Counted from the first letter of the stretch, positions 32,844 to 43,149 are shown. The stretch: DNA of 64,000 bases from Zoroaster sp. YZ-2022 (GCA_029582265.1 CM055827.1:853074-917073), one strand, 5' to 3'. A program made the numbers and translations. The notes: a model not told the origin generated them from the letters alone.

Positions 32844-33275
32844 TTATTTTAATAATCTCCAACTCGCGTAACCAACTACACTCATACCAATAATGATAAA
32901 TAACATTTCACCCGTTTTTTGATCTTCGCTAGGAACGTAAAAATCTTCTAATCGCGGTTCTTTACGTAAATCGAGAGGTAAATTTACTTGTGTATTTGAA
33001 ACTCGCGAATATTCTTGCATCGCTTCGTTAATGTTATTAAAAGTTCTTATCGCGCCCGATTCTTTTTGTATTTTCTCATTTAAATAATCTATATATTTTA
33101 AACGCTTTTTACTAAATTCGTCTCTAGCTTTCGAAAGATGTTCTAACGCTAAATCGTGTCGTTTACGTTCTTGTTCCGCGTCATTACCACGTAAATTACT
33201 AAATAAAAAATTCGATCCGGTAAACGCTAACGCGTTGATTACCGCACCTCCAACCATCATCGCTATAGATACCAT
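32844..33275 (-). CDS. Polinton-conserved small membrane protein
   Basis: 143 residues, 20 bp upstream of the broken coiled-coil gene on the same strand. N-terminal hydrophobic segment (residues 3-26, with VINALAFTGSNFLFS), a charged helical middle (KRHDLALEHLSKARDEFSKK, IRTFNNINEAMQEYSRV), a conserved YVPSEDQK turn and a C-terminal transmembrane helix (about 122-142). This layout is common to a small Polinton protein of unknown role. A TATA-like TATAAAAG lies just before the start codon. Open. Confidence 0.75.
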   Translation of the reverse strand: MVSIAMMVGGAVINALAFTGSNFLFSNLRGNDAEQERKRHDLALEHLSKARDEFSKKRLKYIDYLNEKIQKESGAIRTFNNINEAMQEYSRVSNTQVNLPLDLRKEPRLEDFYVPSEDQKTGEMLFIIIGMSVVGYASWRLLK

Positions 33276-33346
33276 TTTCTTTTATAGTTGTTAAATATAG
33301 TTTTACGCAGATTATATAAAAATTATTATATTTAACAACATTAAAT

Positions 33347-34621
33347 ATGACAAATACGTACGGAGATACCGCTAGATCCACACAGAAGACTAAGAGAACC
33401 TCGAGGCGTAAAAGGAATGCGCCAAAAAGTCGTCATTACAAACAATCCGAGTACCATAAACGAAAATCAATTGTTGACGGTTCGTTTTCCAAATTTAGGA
33501 ATGAACGACGTCATCGTTCCGAATACAACGCGATTAGCTTTCAACATTGAACTCGTTAGCGTCAACGATGAAAATAGAACGTTGGTGCAAAACATCGGTA
33601 GAGCTATCGTAAAACACATAATCATTAAAATGGAAGGAAATGAAATATTTAGTTTAGACGATGCGGATGTATTCAATTGTTACAAAGACGAATGGTTGAC
33701 CAAAGATCAGCGCGAAAATTTAGTGTATCAAGGAATCGAAACTGAAAACGTAACTAAAATGAGAATAGACGCTAGCGATAAAGTTCCCGCGGGCAACGGT
33801 GGAGCAGATAAAGCTATCGCAGACGCGTATAAAAATAGGTATTACATTCCGCTGGATTTTGAATTGTTAACCGATCATCAACCTTACTATCAGTCGGGTA
33901 TAGGAGATCGGTTGACTTACGAACTCGTGTTTAATAAATTTGAAAATGTGATCAAAAGCACCGACGATAATGCAAAATATGTTATAAGTGGAATTTCTTT
34001 AGAATTTGAGGTTGTTCATATGCGGAACTCGCTAGAACAATTAGAAATCAATACAGCGATAGAACGAGTATATTGTTTGATCGTGTACTGAGACAGAGCG
34101 TAACTACGTACAACAAAAAAGATACAATGTGGAATATAAATTTAAATACCCCAGCAAAAAGTATGAAAGGAATATTGTTTCTATTCAAAAGAACCCGACG
34201 TGAAAGAAAGCAACAAGTTTATAATCCGAAAATAACAAAAGTTAGTATTACTATCGAAGGCGTTCCCAATCAACTCTACGCGCATGGAATGAAAAGATAT
34301 CAACAATGGGAAGAGATTTCAAAATATTTCGGTGATTCGAGAAAACAACACGCTATACGAGTCGTACAAGCTCTAGATTTATCAAACGTTAAACTATCGA
34401 ATTATTTACTTAATCGATACGGTTTATTTTTAGATTTAAGAACGAGTACCGATAATGTATTACACGGAAGCGGAAGACGAGTGCAAAACTTGTCCGAAGG
34501 AATTACCATTCAAATTGAAAAAGAAGCCGAGAGTGCGGGTGAACTAAACATGTATACTTTTATTATCATGGACGCGCAACTAAATATTAGAAACTCTCGT
34601 TTCGAATCGGTCGATTATTAA
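33347..34621 (+). pseudogene. Major capsid protein (double jelly-roll), two frameshifts
   Basis: Polinton hexon-like MCP, building block of the predicted icosahedral capsid. Three consecutive frames are needed. 33347 onward gives MTNTYGDTAR; after a break near 33380 comes HRRLREPRGVKGMRQKVVIT and LTVRFPNLGMNDVIVPNTTR, IVKHIIIKMEGNEIFSLDDA, FELLTDHQPYYQ, open until 34084; after a break near 34070 comes FDRVLRQ, NLNTPAKSMKGILFLF, FIIMDAQLNIRNSRF to 34621. The combined length of about 425 residues is usual for the family. An ATG at 33417 could start a shorter first piece. Whether the breaks are biological or sequencing indels is open. ATG context is TTAAATATG. Confidence 0.82.
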
Positions 34622-34662
34622 ACATCGAGTGATTATTTAAAAAACGTTTAATATTAAAAAAA

Positions 34663-35283
34663 ATGTTACCTAAATATCCACACGCTGCGTTAATTTGCGG
34701 ACAAACGGGATGTGGTAAAACTGAATTTGTTTTAAATTTATTACAAAATGAATATTTTAAATATTTTGAAAATATCGTTATATTATGCCCTACCATTTTC
34801 AACAATGATGCGTACAAAAATAGAAAATGGGTTCTAAACGACGATAACGTACACGTTAACGATTTAAACGACATATCGCTGAATAGGGCTATAGAAATTT
34901 ATAGCGATATTTTCAAAATGAAAGAAACGTTGTTTATTATAGACGATTGCAGCGCGAATAAACAGTTGCATTATAAAAAATACGACGAGAATAATAAATG
35001 TATGATCACGCAATTGGCTTTTAGCGGTAGACACGTACGACACAGCTGTTGGATTCTTTCGCAAAAATATAATAGCGTATTGAAAGATTTTAGAGAACAA
35101 CTCAAATGGACGTGTTTATTTTATTGTAAAGATAGAGACTCGTACGAGAATTGTCTTAGAGAAAATGATGTTGTACCAACTCGTGAGTTGAGAATAGAAA
35201 TTCATGAAAAATTAAAAAGAGTTAAACACCGTAAATTAATTTTAAAAACGGATCAGCCTACCGGTTGGGAAATACGTGACTGA
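34663..35283 (+). CDS. Genome-packaging ATPase (FtsK/HerA superfamily)
   Basis: 206 residues, intact. Walker A at residues 13-20 (GQTGCGKT), Walker B at 90-96 (LFIIDDC), followed by a sensor-type segment ending GRHVRHSCWILSQKY, which carries the Gln characteristic of HerA/FtsK-type packaging ATPases of adintoviruses, adenovirus-like and PRD1-like viruses. It would pump the element's DNA into a capsid built from the MCP encoded immediately upstream. The C-terminus is basic (KLKRVKHRKLILK). Length is normal for the family. Confidence 0.88.
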   Translation: MLPKYPHAALICGQTGCGKTEFVLNLLQNEYFKYFENIVILCPTIFNNDAYKNRKWVLNDDNVHVNDLNDISLNRAIEIYSDIFKMKETLFIIDDCSANKQLHYKKYDENNKCMITQLAFSGRHVRHSCWILSQKYNSVLKDFREQLKWTCLFYCKDRDSYENCLRENDVVPTRELRIEIHEKLKRVKHRKLILKTDQPTGWEIRD

Positions 35284-35306
35284 GAGATTACCGTCAAGTC
35301 GTTTAG

Positions 35307-35504
35307 CGATCCCCTCCTTAACCTATGAGTAATTACCCTTAACCTATGAGTAATTACCCTTAACCTATGAGTAATTACCCTTAACCTATGAGTAATTACC
35401 CTTAACCTATGAGTAATTACCCCTTAACCTATGAGTAGTACCCTTAACCTATGAGTAATTACCCTTAACCTATGAGTAATTACCCTTAACCTATGAGGGG
35501 ATCG
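35307..35504. repeat. Nine-unit 21-bp tandem array bounded by a 10-bp inverted repeat
   Basis: CTTAACCTATGAG recurs nine times, mostly at 21-bp spacing, with AGTAATTACC between. One unit is shortened and one spacer has an extra C. CGATCCCCTC at 35307-35316 is the exact reverse complement of GAGGGGATCG at 35495-35504. The array lies between the ATPase gene and a stretch without intact genes. It may be an origin, packaging or regulatory site, or a passive minisatellite. Confidence 0.9.
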
Positions 35505-35551
35505 GTCGTTTGTTTCACATTTTAATAAATATTATAAACATATTTATAAAT

Positions 35552-35850
35552 ATGAATGCTGAACGAGTGCAAGTTTATATTTATGAATATATCTGTTGAA
35601 CGAGTAAATGATTTTATATATAATCTTAACCAACTCGTAAATACCGCGAAAGAAAGACAAGAATTAGTACAAGTATTAAACGATAATACTGAAAAAGTAA
35701 AGGTATATTTAATAGTATAGATTCTGAACGAGTAAAAGATCTAATGTTAAATCTTAACGAGCTTTTAAACGTTGATGGGTTATCTAAAACTAATTATTGG
35801 TTCTTATATTTTTATAAATTTAATAGATTATTCTTCAGTACGTATAATAA
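35552..35850 (+). other. Short repeated peptide frames, unclear
   Basis: Three partial frames carry a related motif: NAERVQVYIYEY (35552), SVERVNDFIYNLNQLVN (35583-35720, 45 residues, open with ATG and stop) and DSERVKDLMLNLNELLN (about 35722). They look like tandemly duplicated ERV…LN.L(L/V)N segments of one degenerate gene. No family recognised. Low confidence that any is translated. Confidence 0.3.
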
Positions 35851-36500
35851 ATGGAAGAAGTACATAAGGTATTAAACGAAAATATACAGACGCCACTCGT
35901 TAACGACGTTAGCGTCAACGATGATAACTTATTATTGAAAAAATTACGTCTTTTATCGGTCGTAATAGGAGGAGACTCGACCAAGTTTTCGGTAAAGAAC
36001 TAAGCGTTGACGATATTGAAGCTTTAAGCGAGCAAGAGCGAGAAGTATTACACGCGCAATACGAAACTAAATTAGGTCGCGATATTACTCAGTCTTTAGG
36101 TAGCACCATTATAACGCTATACGCTAAACTATTGGGGCTTAGTTTAAATCGTATTGATTTGTATGGCCATAAATTTCAAATTGATGATGAAGGTAAATTA
36201 ATTTCAGATTTAGAAAAAGATCCGTTCATTAATAGCATGCTTAATACAGTGTTGTGTGAAATATACTACAAGTACGGTATGTTTCTCGCTCCGATCAGCG
36301 TTTCGCTGATTACAGCGAAAACATTTAAAAGAAAAGAAGAAACATTATCTTCAATTGATAATAAAAGCGATGGAAACCAACGAGCAAACGACTGTGCCGA
36401 AGGAGATTGCACAACCAGACCAAAGACCATTACCAAACCAGCGACTAAACAAAAAAACCCCAAACAGAGTTGCGGCTGGAAAAAAACTAGCAGAAATTAA
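35851..36500 (+). pseudogene. Polinton protein of unknown function with one frameshift
   Basis: ATG at 35851 (context AATAAATGG) opens MEEVHKVLNENIQTPL… to a stop near 36004; a one-base shift near 35985 lets the frame continue as GKELSVDDIEALSEQEREVL, ITQSLGSTIITLYAKLLGLS, LNRIDLYGHKFQIDDEGKL and on to 36500. The whole would be about 216 residues. The C-terminus overlaps the next gene by about 130 bp in another frame and is rich in Lys/Thr/Asn. The helical, charged middle gives no named family. Confidence 0.6.
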
Positions 36501-37038
36501 CAAAAAGAAAAAACTACAACTCGCTAAACCCGCGAAAATCATTAAACTCGATAGCGAAGGTTATAAAGAAACTATGAGCAATGAAACGAGTTACTCAGCT
36601 ACCGCTTTCTATATAGCTATTGGTTTAGCTATTGGAGGTATCGCTTATTTCTTGTTTAGAAGCAACTCTAAAGAAACATTTAAAAACGAACCCGCTAGAG
36701 TACCCGTTAAACTCGCTAGCGTTACACCACCCACCGCGCTAGAGAATGTTTTGAAATGGAATAAAAGTTTTTTATATTTAACGATTATAAACATGTCTTC
36801 AATGCCTATAAATACGAAAACGATCGCCGATACAATTTATCACAGCTCAGTTATGACTCTTTTAGTAATTTGCTACAGCATGCTCGGTGAAAAATATTTT
36901 AAAAATGAAACCAGCCGATTTAGGAAAATTGGATATAAAGACGGGTTAAAACTAACCGCGACGATTGGATTAAGCGGTGCGACGCAAATGTTAGTTAAAC
37001 AAGGAATTTTACCAAATTCACTCATGCCCGCCGAATAA
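36370..37038 (+). CDS. Polinton membrane protein, possible fusion of two conserved modules
   Basis: 222 residues from ATG 36370. The first part has a PNRVAAGKKLAEINKKKK basic motif and a transmembrane helix at about residues 77-96, as in small Polinton capsid-associated proteins. The second part (about 145-222; HSSVMTLLVICYSMLG, FRKIGYKDGLKLTATIGLSG, MLVKQGILPNSLMPAE) resembles a separate small Polinton membrane protein ending in KQGI.P…M. Thus it may be an in-frame fusion, or the second module may also start from an internal ATG near 36792. The ATG lies inside the preceding gene. Confidence 0.65.
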   Translation: METNEQTTVPKEIAQPDQRPLPNQRLNKKTPNRVAAGKKLAEINKKKKLQLAKPAKIIKLDSEGYKETMSNETSYSATAFYIAIGLAIGGIAYFLFRSNSKETFKNEPARVPVKLASVTPPTALENVLKWNKSFLYLTIINMSSMPINTKTIADTIYHSSVMTLLVICYSMLGEKYFKNETSRFRKIGYKDGLKLTATIGLSGATQMLVKQGILPNSLMPAE

Positions 37039-37068
37039 TGTTAAGAGAATAATATTTATAAATATTAA

Positions 37069-38061
37069 ATGGATGAACGAAAACTATCCAACGCTTATTA
37101 TAGTCCGAGAGGATACTACAAAGGTCAATCAGCAATCAGCAAGCTGGCTAAAGAAACGAAAAGTAAATGTAAAATTCGTTCTGATTGATGGATAAAAAAG
37201 CAAGCGCTATGGCAAATTTATTTACCCTATCCTAAATATATTCCGAGACCGACCTCATCAAATAGCTCGCTCGAAAAACCAAACGAGGTTCATCAAGCAG
37301 ACTTGTTGTTTCTTCCGCACGACAAAGTCGGTAGAATTACGTACAAGTACGCGTTAACGGTCGTAGATGAAGCCAGCAGATATAAAGCTGCAGTACCTTT
37401 AATCGATAAAACGAGTGCGCGAGTCAGCGATGCTTTTGAAAAAATTTACAAACGATCGCCGTTGGTTTGGCCTAAAATTATAAAAGTCGACCCCGGAAAA
37501 GAATTCATGAGCAGCGTTAATGCTTTGATGAGCGAGCATAATGTAAAAATTCAGCGAGGAGAGGTTGGAAATCACAGAGCTCAGGGTATCGTTGAGAGAT
37601 TTAATAGAACTTTGAGCGAAAGATTATTTTCGCATCAATACGGTCAAGAAATTGTTACCGAAGCGAGAAATAGAGAATGGGTTAAAAGATTACCGGCGGT
37701 CGTAAAAGCGTTAAACAACGAGACGACGCGATTGATTAACTCGAAACCAAAAGACGCTATTAAGAAAAGTAGCGTTGAGCAAAATCCAGCCTCACCATCC
37801 GTTGTAAAGAACGAAAAAAGAATTCCCTATAATAGTTTAGTTCGGTATTTATACGCGCCCGGTGAAGCTGAAAAAGATACGAGACGTAGAGCGACCGATC
37901 CTATATGGAGTTTAAAAATTTATAGAATATCTAAAACGATGAAGGCTGCTAATCAACCCATATTGTATTATGTAGAAGGAGGCCCCGCTCGTAGTTTTGT
38001 AAGAGAAGAAATACAAATTATTCCTAGAGATACGATGAATCCCCCAATCATTCATCGTTAA
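37069..38061 (+). pseudogene. Retroviral-type integrase (DDE) with a premature TGA
   Basis: Joins element ends to host DNA. Reading from ATG 37069 (ATTAAATGG context): KLSNAYYSPRGYYKG, then a TGA at codon 40 (37186-37188) just before WIKKQALWQIYLPYP, then HQADLLFLPHDK (first catalytic Asp, codon 78), ALTVVDEASRYKAAVPL, KVDPGKEFMS (second Asp, codon 141), AQGIVERFNRTLSERL (Glu, codon 176), and ATDPIWSLKIY. Core catalytic residues are all present with 34 residues between the second Asp and Glu. No chromodomain seen. The stop codon shares TTAA with that of the opposing polymerase gene. Confidence 0.88.
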
Positions 38062-41000
38062 TCAACCAGTCTGTAATGACCGTAAGCAAGAGTGTCTATT
38101 CCGTTTTCTAAAATGTATCTCTTTGTATCTAGAGGAGATAGTGATATTTTATTTATTCGAGTTGTATATAGTCTATGGTTTACGTGCCTAATAAAATTCA
38201 TGGGGTGATGTAGAGTTTTTTTTAATGATAAAACTTGTTTATATCGCTCGTGTTTAATATCTTTTTCTAAAACTTGTCTTTTAACGCCTTTAGCTTTTCT
38301 TACTTCAGCTTTGTCTGAAGTAAGTATCGAATCTCATTTGGGTCTTAAACAAACAACTTCAGAAATTACAGTTTTCGGACACTCGTCTTTCATTTTACCG
38401 ATCACTTTTTTGTTTTCTTCAGAAAACAGAAAATGACTCTCGTCGTAATTACTAAAATCGTATAAATGCTTGTCTTTTTTCATATCTTTGTAAAGCATCT
38501 TTCGTTTTAATTTCCAACAATAAGCTATCCGTATCCGTGTAAATCAACTCGCAATTATTTTTATACTTGCTTTTTAAATGATTGTAATAAAAATCGTTAC
38601 ATGTGAACCTTGGATAAATCTAGTATACTCATTCCTACGTAAATCGGGCGGTCGAGCTTGAGTTTTATTTTGTGCATGTGAATCGCCACTAGATCGTTAT
38701 CGAAAATCCTAGCCTCTGCAAAATTTGGTTGAGCGATGAGCTTGCGAATTAAATTGTCTTGGCTTGGATCGTTTAATCGCTTCAAATTTACGTTAACGCG
38801 ATTTCGTACATTTTCCATCGTTTTTCCAAAAACCGAATTGTTCATCAGTTTGTACAAATCTTTTTCAAAATCACTCGTCGCATCTTTTCTTAATCGTGTA
38901 TTTAAATCAATGTACGATTTCATCCAACATGATTCATCAAATTCTAAAACTTTGTGAATTTTAGTTAGTTTCATACCGAGTTGTAAATACAATTGTAAAT
39001 TACGATAATGGAGCACGTAGTTTTTCTTGTCGTATAAATTTGGAACCAGTTTAGTAACGTTTGGAGCAGGGTTTATCTTTTAGTAAAATTCTTTTGATAC
39101 TCACTCATCCATTCTTTCGGTACTATCAACGACTCTGGCGCGAGTGGAAACGCGTTGTGAGAATCGTGTAATTCTTTGGGATATTCTAAATCGATCTCTA
39201 AAATGTATCCTTTATTGTTTTAAATCCTTGACTCTCGAGTCTGTCAATTTGTTTTCGCTCAACCACTTGAAATTACCGGTCGGTAAAGGTTGACTCATGG
39301 CATAGCCGTATAAATTATTAGCGTCCAAGTACGTAATGTAACTCGACGGTTTAGATTTGTCGTAGTCGTCTAAATACGAGTTGTTTGCTTTCACGTATCG
39401 TTTACTCACCATGCACGTTCCTCCTCGCGTACCCTTTTCTGTTAACAAATGCATGTCGACATCTGTAAACAAATCTAAAGTTTGTTTAGAATGTTTTAAT
39501 AAAGCGTCCCAACTTAGCCCAGGACTAGTATAATAGTGAGCAGGATCCAAACCGTAATGTTTTAAACAAGTATTACGAAAGTTTTCAAACACATCCGCCA
39601 ACAAGCAAGTATCAGTACGCACGTACAAATCGTGATAATCACCCAAGTTTTTACAATCAAAACGCTGTAAACGTTTTTAGCGTGCTCGTATTGAGAGGTG
39701 GTAATGTGACTATCGTTTAAACTGCTGTAAAACGATTCTATCGGTGGAAGGAGCGTTTCTTTGAAACGCTCAAAAGAGTCCATGTACTCGTAAGGATAAA
39801 TACCCTTGCTTTTTAAAAGATTAAATTTTTCAGAGGAGGGTTCTAGTTTACGAGTAATGTTGAAAGAATCGTTTGATTGTACGAGTTTGTCCAACGAAGC
39901 TAGTAAAAATTGAGCGCTGTCTATAAATCGTAGTTGATTAATACTAAAAGAAATATACTTTTCGATATTGTTTGGAATACACTTTATTTTTCCCTCGATG
40001 AGACCGGCGATCTGCATAATGAGATGAGAGTCGTAGCCTCGCAAATTATGAAATACGACCGGAATAAACGTTTTCTTTGGTTTTAAACTTAGTCTTAAAT
40101 TACAACAATTATGCGCAGCGCCTCTATATTTTCCGGTAATGTGACAATGATCTCTAACTCGAGTAAACTTGTCGTCGGCGTCTTTAAAAAACTTCTTTTC
40201 GCACATCCAACACTCGCTCGCGTTCTTGTAATCTTGCTTGTCTTCTTTAGTCATGTTTAATTTTTTAGGGTTTTTAAATATCGTATTAATCTTTTCTTCT
40301 TCTTTCTGTAATTCATTTTTAAAATGTTTGTACATCTTCTCCCCTGTACGTGTGGGGAAAACTACTTGTACCATCGCAACAAACGACGACGTACGAATAG
40401 CCGCAAACGACGTGTTCTTGTAGTTTTGCAGTATTGGTATCATTTACATCTTGAATTGGTTTAATAATACTTTCAAAGTCAGCGTATATTACGAATGGAA
40501 CTTTCATCTTTTTATGAAAATTGATAAACTTTATTTTATCATTTTTACCCTTTTCGGGCATTTCGATAGTCGTCGGTCTAGCGTTTATTCCCTTACACAT
40601 TTCTTTATGGTTTTCGAGATACGCTTCCGTTGAAAAACCTTGCAAACATCTCAAACAAAAATGCTGACGATGGTCGTGTTTCGTTTGATCGAAAAGTAAT
40701 TTATTCACATCTTTAATGTAGACGTAGTGAGATCTAGTTTTTTCTTCTTCTTCTTTATGAATTAATAGTAAATTTATACGATCTAGTTTCGCGGGTTGAT
40801 CGCTAATTTGATAAACCATTATCGATTTTGATTCACAACCAAAAACGTTTATCGCTATATTGTTTTGTTTCTCTACTCGCTTAATTTGATTGAGGGGAGT
40901 AGGCGCGTCAATGTTGTTAAAATTAAAACCATCATCTATTGGGTATTTACTCGTTCTATAACCATCTTTTTTCGCGGGAAAACGATGCGCGCGTAAAGCC

Positions 41001-41797
41001 CATCGTAAACAATCGTCGTCTTTGTTTTTTACGTTGATGCAAGCTTTTTTATTTTTTATATAATCACATAGCTCGATATAAGAACCACCTTTCAGAAGGT
41101 GAAGGTTGGCAATTCTAACATTCATTCTAACGATGCGATCTATTACCCATCCACTACCTTCTCGCGTATATTTTTCTAAAGTCTCTTGAATTTGTGAAAA
41201 AACACCATCTAATACATTTTTGATATCATACAAATTAAATAAAACAATTTGGCCATTATTATGAATAACTGGGTCAGCTTCATCCGTGCTGTTTGGTTTT
41301 ACTTTAAGTAATTTAAAGTGCACGTATATCATAAACTTGAACGATTTAAAATCTTTCAAGTCTCTAGTCAACTCGGCGATAATCTTTGGTTTTACAGCTC
41401 GATAAAAAACATTTAAATCTTTTTCTTTGCTATGATTCAACGGAACAATCATTAAATGTTGACGTAAACAACTACCACCATCGATCGGTGGGTTAAATCT
41501 CAATTTTGTTTCACGATTGAGAAACCTTTTAATAGCGTTAATGTAGTCTTTTTTAATCAACCGCGATCTCGCTCCCGAGCCGTGTAACGGTAGCTCAATA
41601 TTTACGAGCGCTACGCGCCTTTTCAATTGTGCTAAATTTAATTCGTACAATGGTTTTTGTTTATGATTTTTTAAATAAAATTTTACAGCTTTGTAATAAA
41701 CACGTTTCTTGCTGTTTGAAATTATACGAATTTGTTTCTGTCGGACAAATTTTTTCAATTCATCCAATGTCCATTTCGATAAATATTTAGTAGTCAT
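38058..41797 (-). pseudogene. Protein-primed DNA polymerase B, six frameshifts and one in-frame stop
   Basis: Replicative family-B polymerase of the element, about 1,240 codons. It starts with the ATG at the inner edge of the right inverted repeat. The N-terminal 492 codons are open: a zinc-finger-like CLRCLQGFSTEAYLENHKEM and exonuclease motif I FVIYADFESI. Further motifs in successive frames: CWMCEKKFF…CNLRL zinc region, HNLRGYDSHLIM (Exo II), YVRTDTCLLADVFENFR (Exo III), YLDANNLYGYAMSQPLP (Pol A), KLMNNSVFGKTMENVRNR (Pol B), YTDTDS (Pol C, near 38540). Frame breaks lie near 40335, 39670, 39215, 39077, 38600 and 38490; an in-frame TGA lies near 38335. All catalytic motifs survive. Confidence 0.9.
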
Positions 41798-42192
41798 CTT
41801 TATTATACAACTAGATAATAGTTATTTCATTATCTCACTTTTTAAAGTAACATTTTTAAAGTACACTCTTGGCCTCATCGATTTTTTGATGAGGCTAAAT
41901 CATTTTTAATTTGAGTATGCGCTTGAGCGAATTTAGTCATATTTTATATAAGATCCTAGTGAAGTTTTACTGCTTATTTAAAAAAAATTATAAATAAGCA
42001 AAAAAACCTCGTATAGGTATAGGGGGGTTTTTGATCAAAAATATCTTTTTTTTGGTGTTTATTTCGATTTCTAAATATTTTTTGAAATCGCGTTTTTCAT
42101 TCATAAAAAACCTCGTATAGGTATAGGGGGGTTTTTGATCAAAAATATCTTTTTAGGTGTATTGCGCCACCCCCGGCATCTGGCATACTACT
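41795..42192 (-). repeat. Polinton terminal inverted repeat, right
   Basis: 398 bp, reverse complement of 26547-26943 with one extra base. It contains the polymerase promoter-like block (41798-41881) and ends inside the polymerase start codon. Confidence 0.95.
41798..41881 (-). promoter_or_regulatory. Promoter-like block, copy 3 (polymerase)
   Basis: Identical to copy 1 because it lies in the inverted repeat; it reads TCGATGAGGC…TTTAAAAAGTGA…TATAATAAAG into the polymerase ATG. Confidence 0.55.
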
Positions 42193-42197
42193 AGGGT
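42193..42197. repeat. Polinton target-site duplication, right
   Basis: AGGGT, identical to 26542-26546. Confidence 0.85.
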
Positions 42198-43149
42198 GAT
42201 TAACTTTTTCTTAATAAACCCCACTCCTAAGGGGTTGTCACATATACTGTAATAAAGGACATAACTGCCACCCCACCAAAGTGAACATGATTTATAACAG
42301 TGATAAGTACCAATCAGTACACCGCAACCGATTTTGAAAGAGAAATATTGGGTTCTGAAAATAATCTTAATTCTTAAAATCATTGTTTAGCTTTATTATT
42401 ATTAGTAATAGTAGTAGTTGTTATTTTTAATTAGCTAGGTCTCTTATAGTAAATTCATTATTTCAGGAACAAGGTTTATTGACAGGCCATTGACATTTAA
42501 CTAAAATTCATTGTGATAGAAAGCAATTAATATTCAAGTTCTGATTTTAGATTCGTAATATTTTGCAGTTTGTTAGTTTCATAATATTATTTTATTAAGC
42601 AAAATCATGTCCTTATCCAAAGCCAACATGACGTACGGGATATGAAGGCAGGGGCGCGGCAAGGCGCAAAAAGCACATGAATCGTTTTAATTTCCCACAA
42701 CAGGTTAGTTCCGCCCACATCGCCTTTGATCGACCAATGCCATTATTCAACACGTGTTTTCTGACATGAACATCCAAGTGAACTTGCTATACGCATGCGC
42801 TCTGACACGCACACACCATCATTGTCTCATTCTGATGATATGAAAGTCACTCCTGACACAGTCACATGTGAGGCCACTGAAGCTGCGTGATGCACCAGCC
42901 GTGCGTGTGCACGTGTGATCATATCAATGGGGCTTTCTTTTGTACAGTGTAAAGACACTTTTGTAGCAATTTTTACGGTTTTATTTCAGAAATAACTTTA
43001 AGTAAATACAATATTTTGTCACCAAGATGTTATACTTTTATTATAAATAAAGATCAAATTAAATATTGTATCCTATGTATTATAAAGGTCAATTTTGTTA
43101 ACATCTACATGTATTTGTACACCAAAGGAGGCATGTTTTCAACAAGAAT
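42198..43149. other. Gene-free interval right of the Polinton
   Basis: AT-rich with a CpG-richer patch at 42640-42930. No exon or repeat recognised. Confidence 0.35.

Larger units (their letters stand above)
26547..42192. mobile_element. Polinton/Maverick (adintovirus-like) element, complete, 15,646 bp
   Basis: Self-synthesising DNA transposon or endogenous virus-like element. The boundaries are exact: inverted repeats start AGTAGTATGCC and are flanked by AGGGT on both sides. It encodes PolB, retroviral-type integrase, packaging ATPase, major capsid and penton-like proteins plus several small proteins. Gene blocks alternate in strand: plus 26941-27500, minus 27673-30021, plus 30046-31416, minus 31425-33275, plus 33347-38061, minus 38058-41797. 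No maturation protease was found. Several core genes carry frameshifts. Confidence 0.95.

Noticed and set aside
33347..33550. 67-residue Arg/Lys-rich frame at the start of the capsid gene
   Set aside because: Only its first ten residues belong to the capsid protein; the basic remainder is the wrong frame after the break near 33380.
35307..35504. Telomere-like CCCTTAACC array
   Set aside because: The unit is 21 bp with a constant TATGAGTAATTA insert, not a telomeric hexamer, and is internal to the Polinton.
42153..42383. Minus-strand frame crossing the right Polinton end
   Set aside because: It spans the transposon/host junction and shows no similarity.
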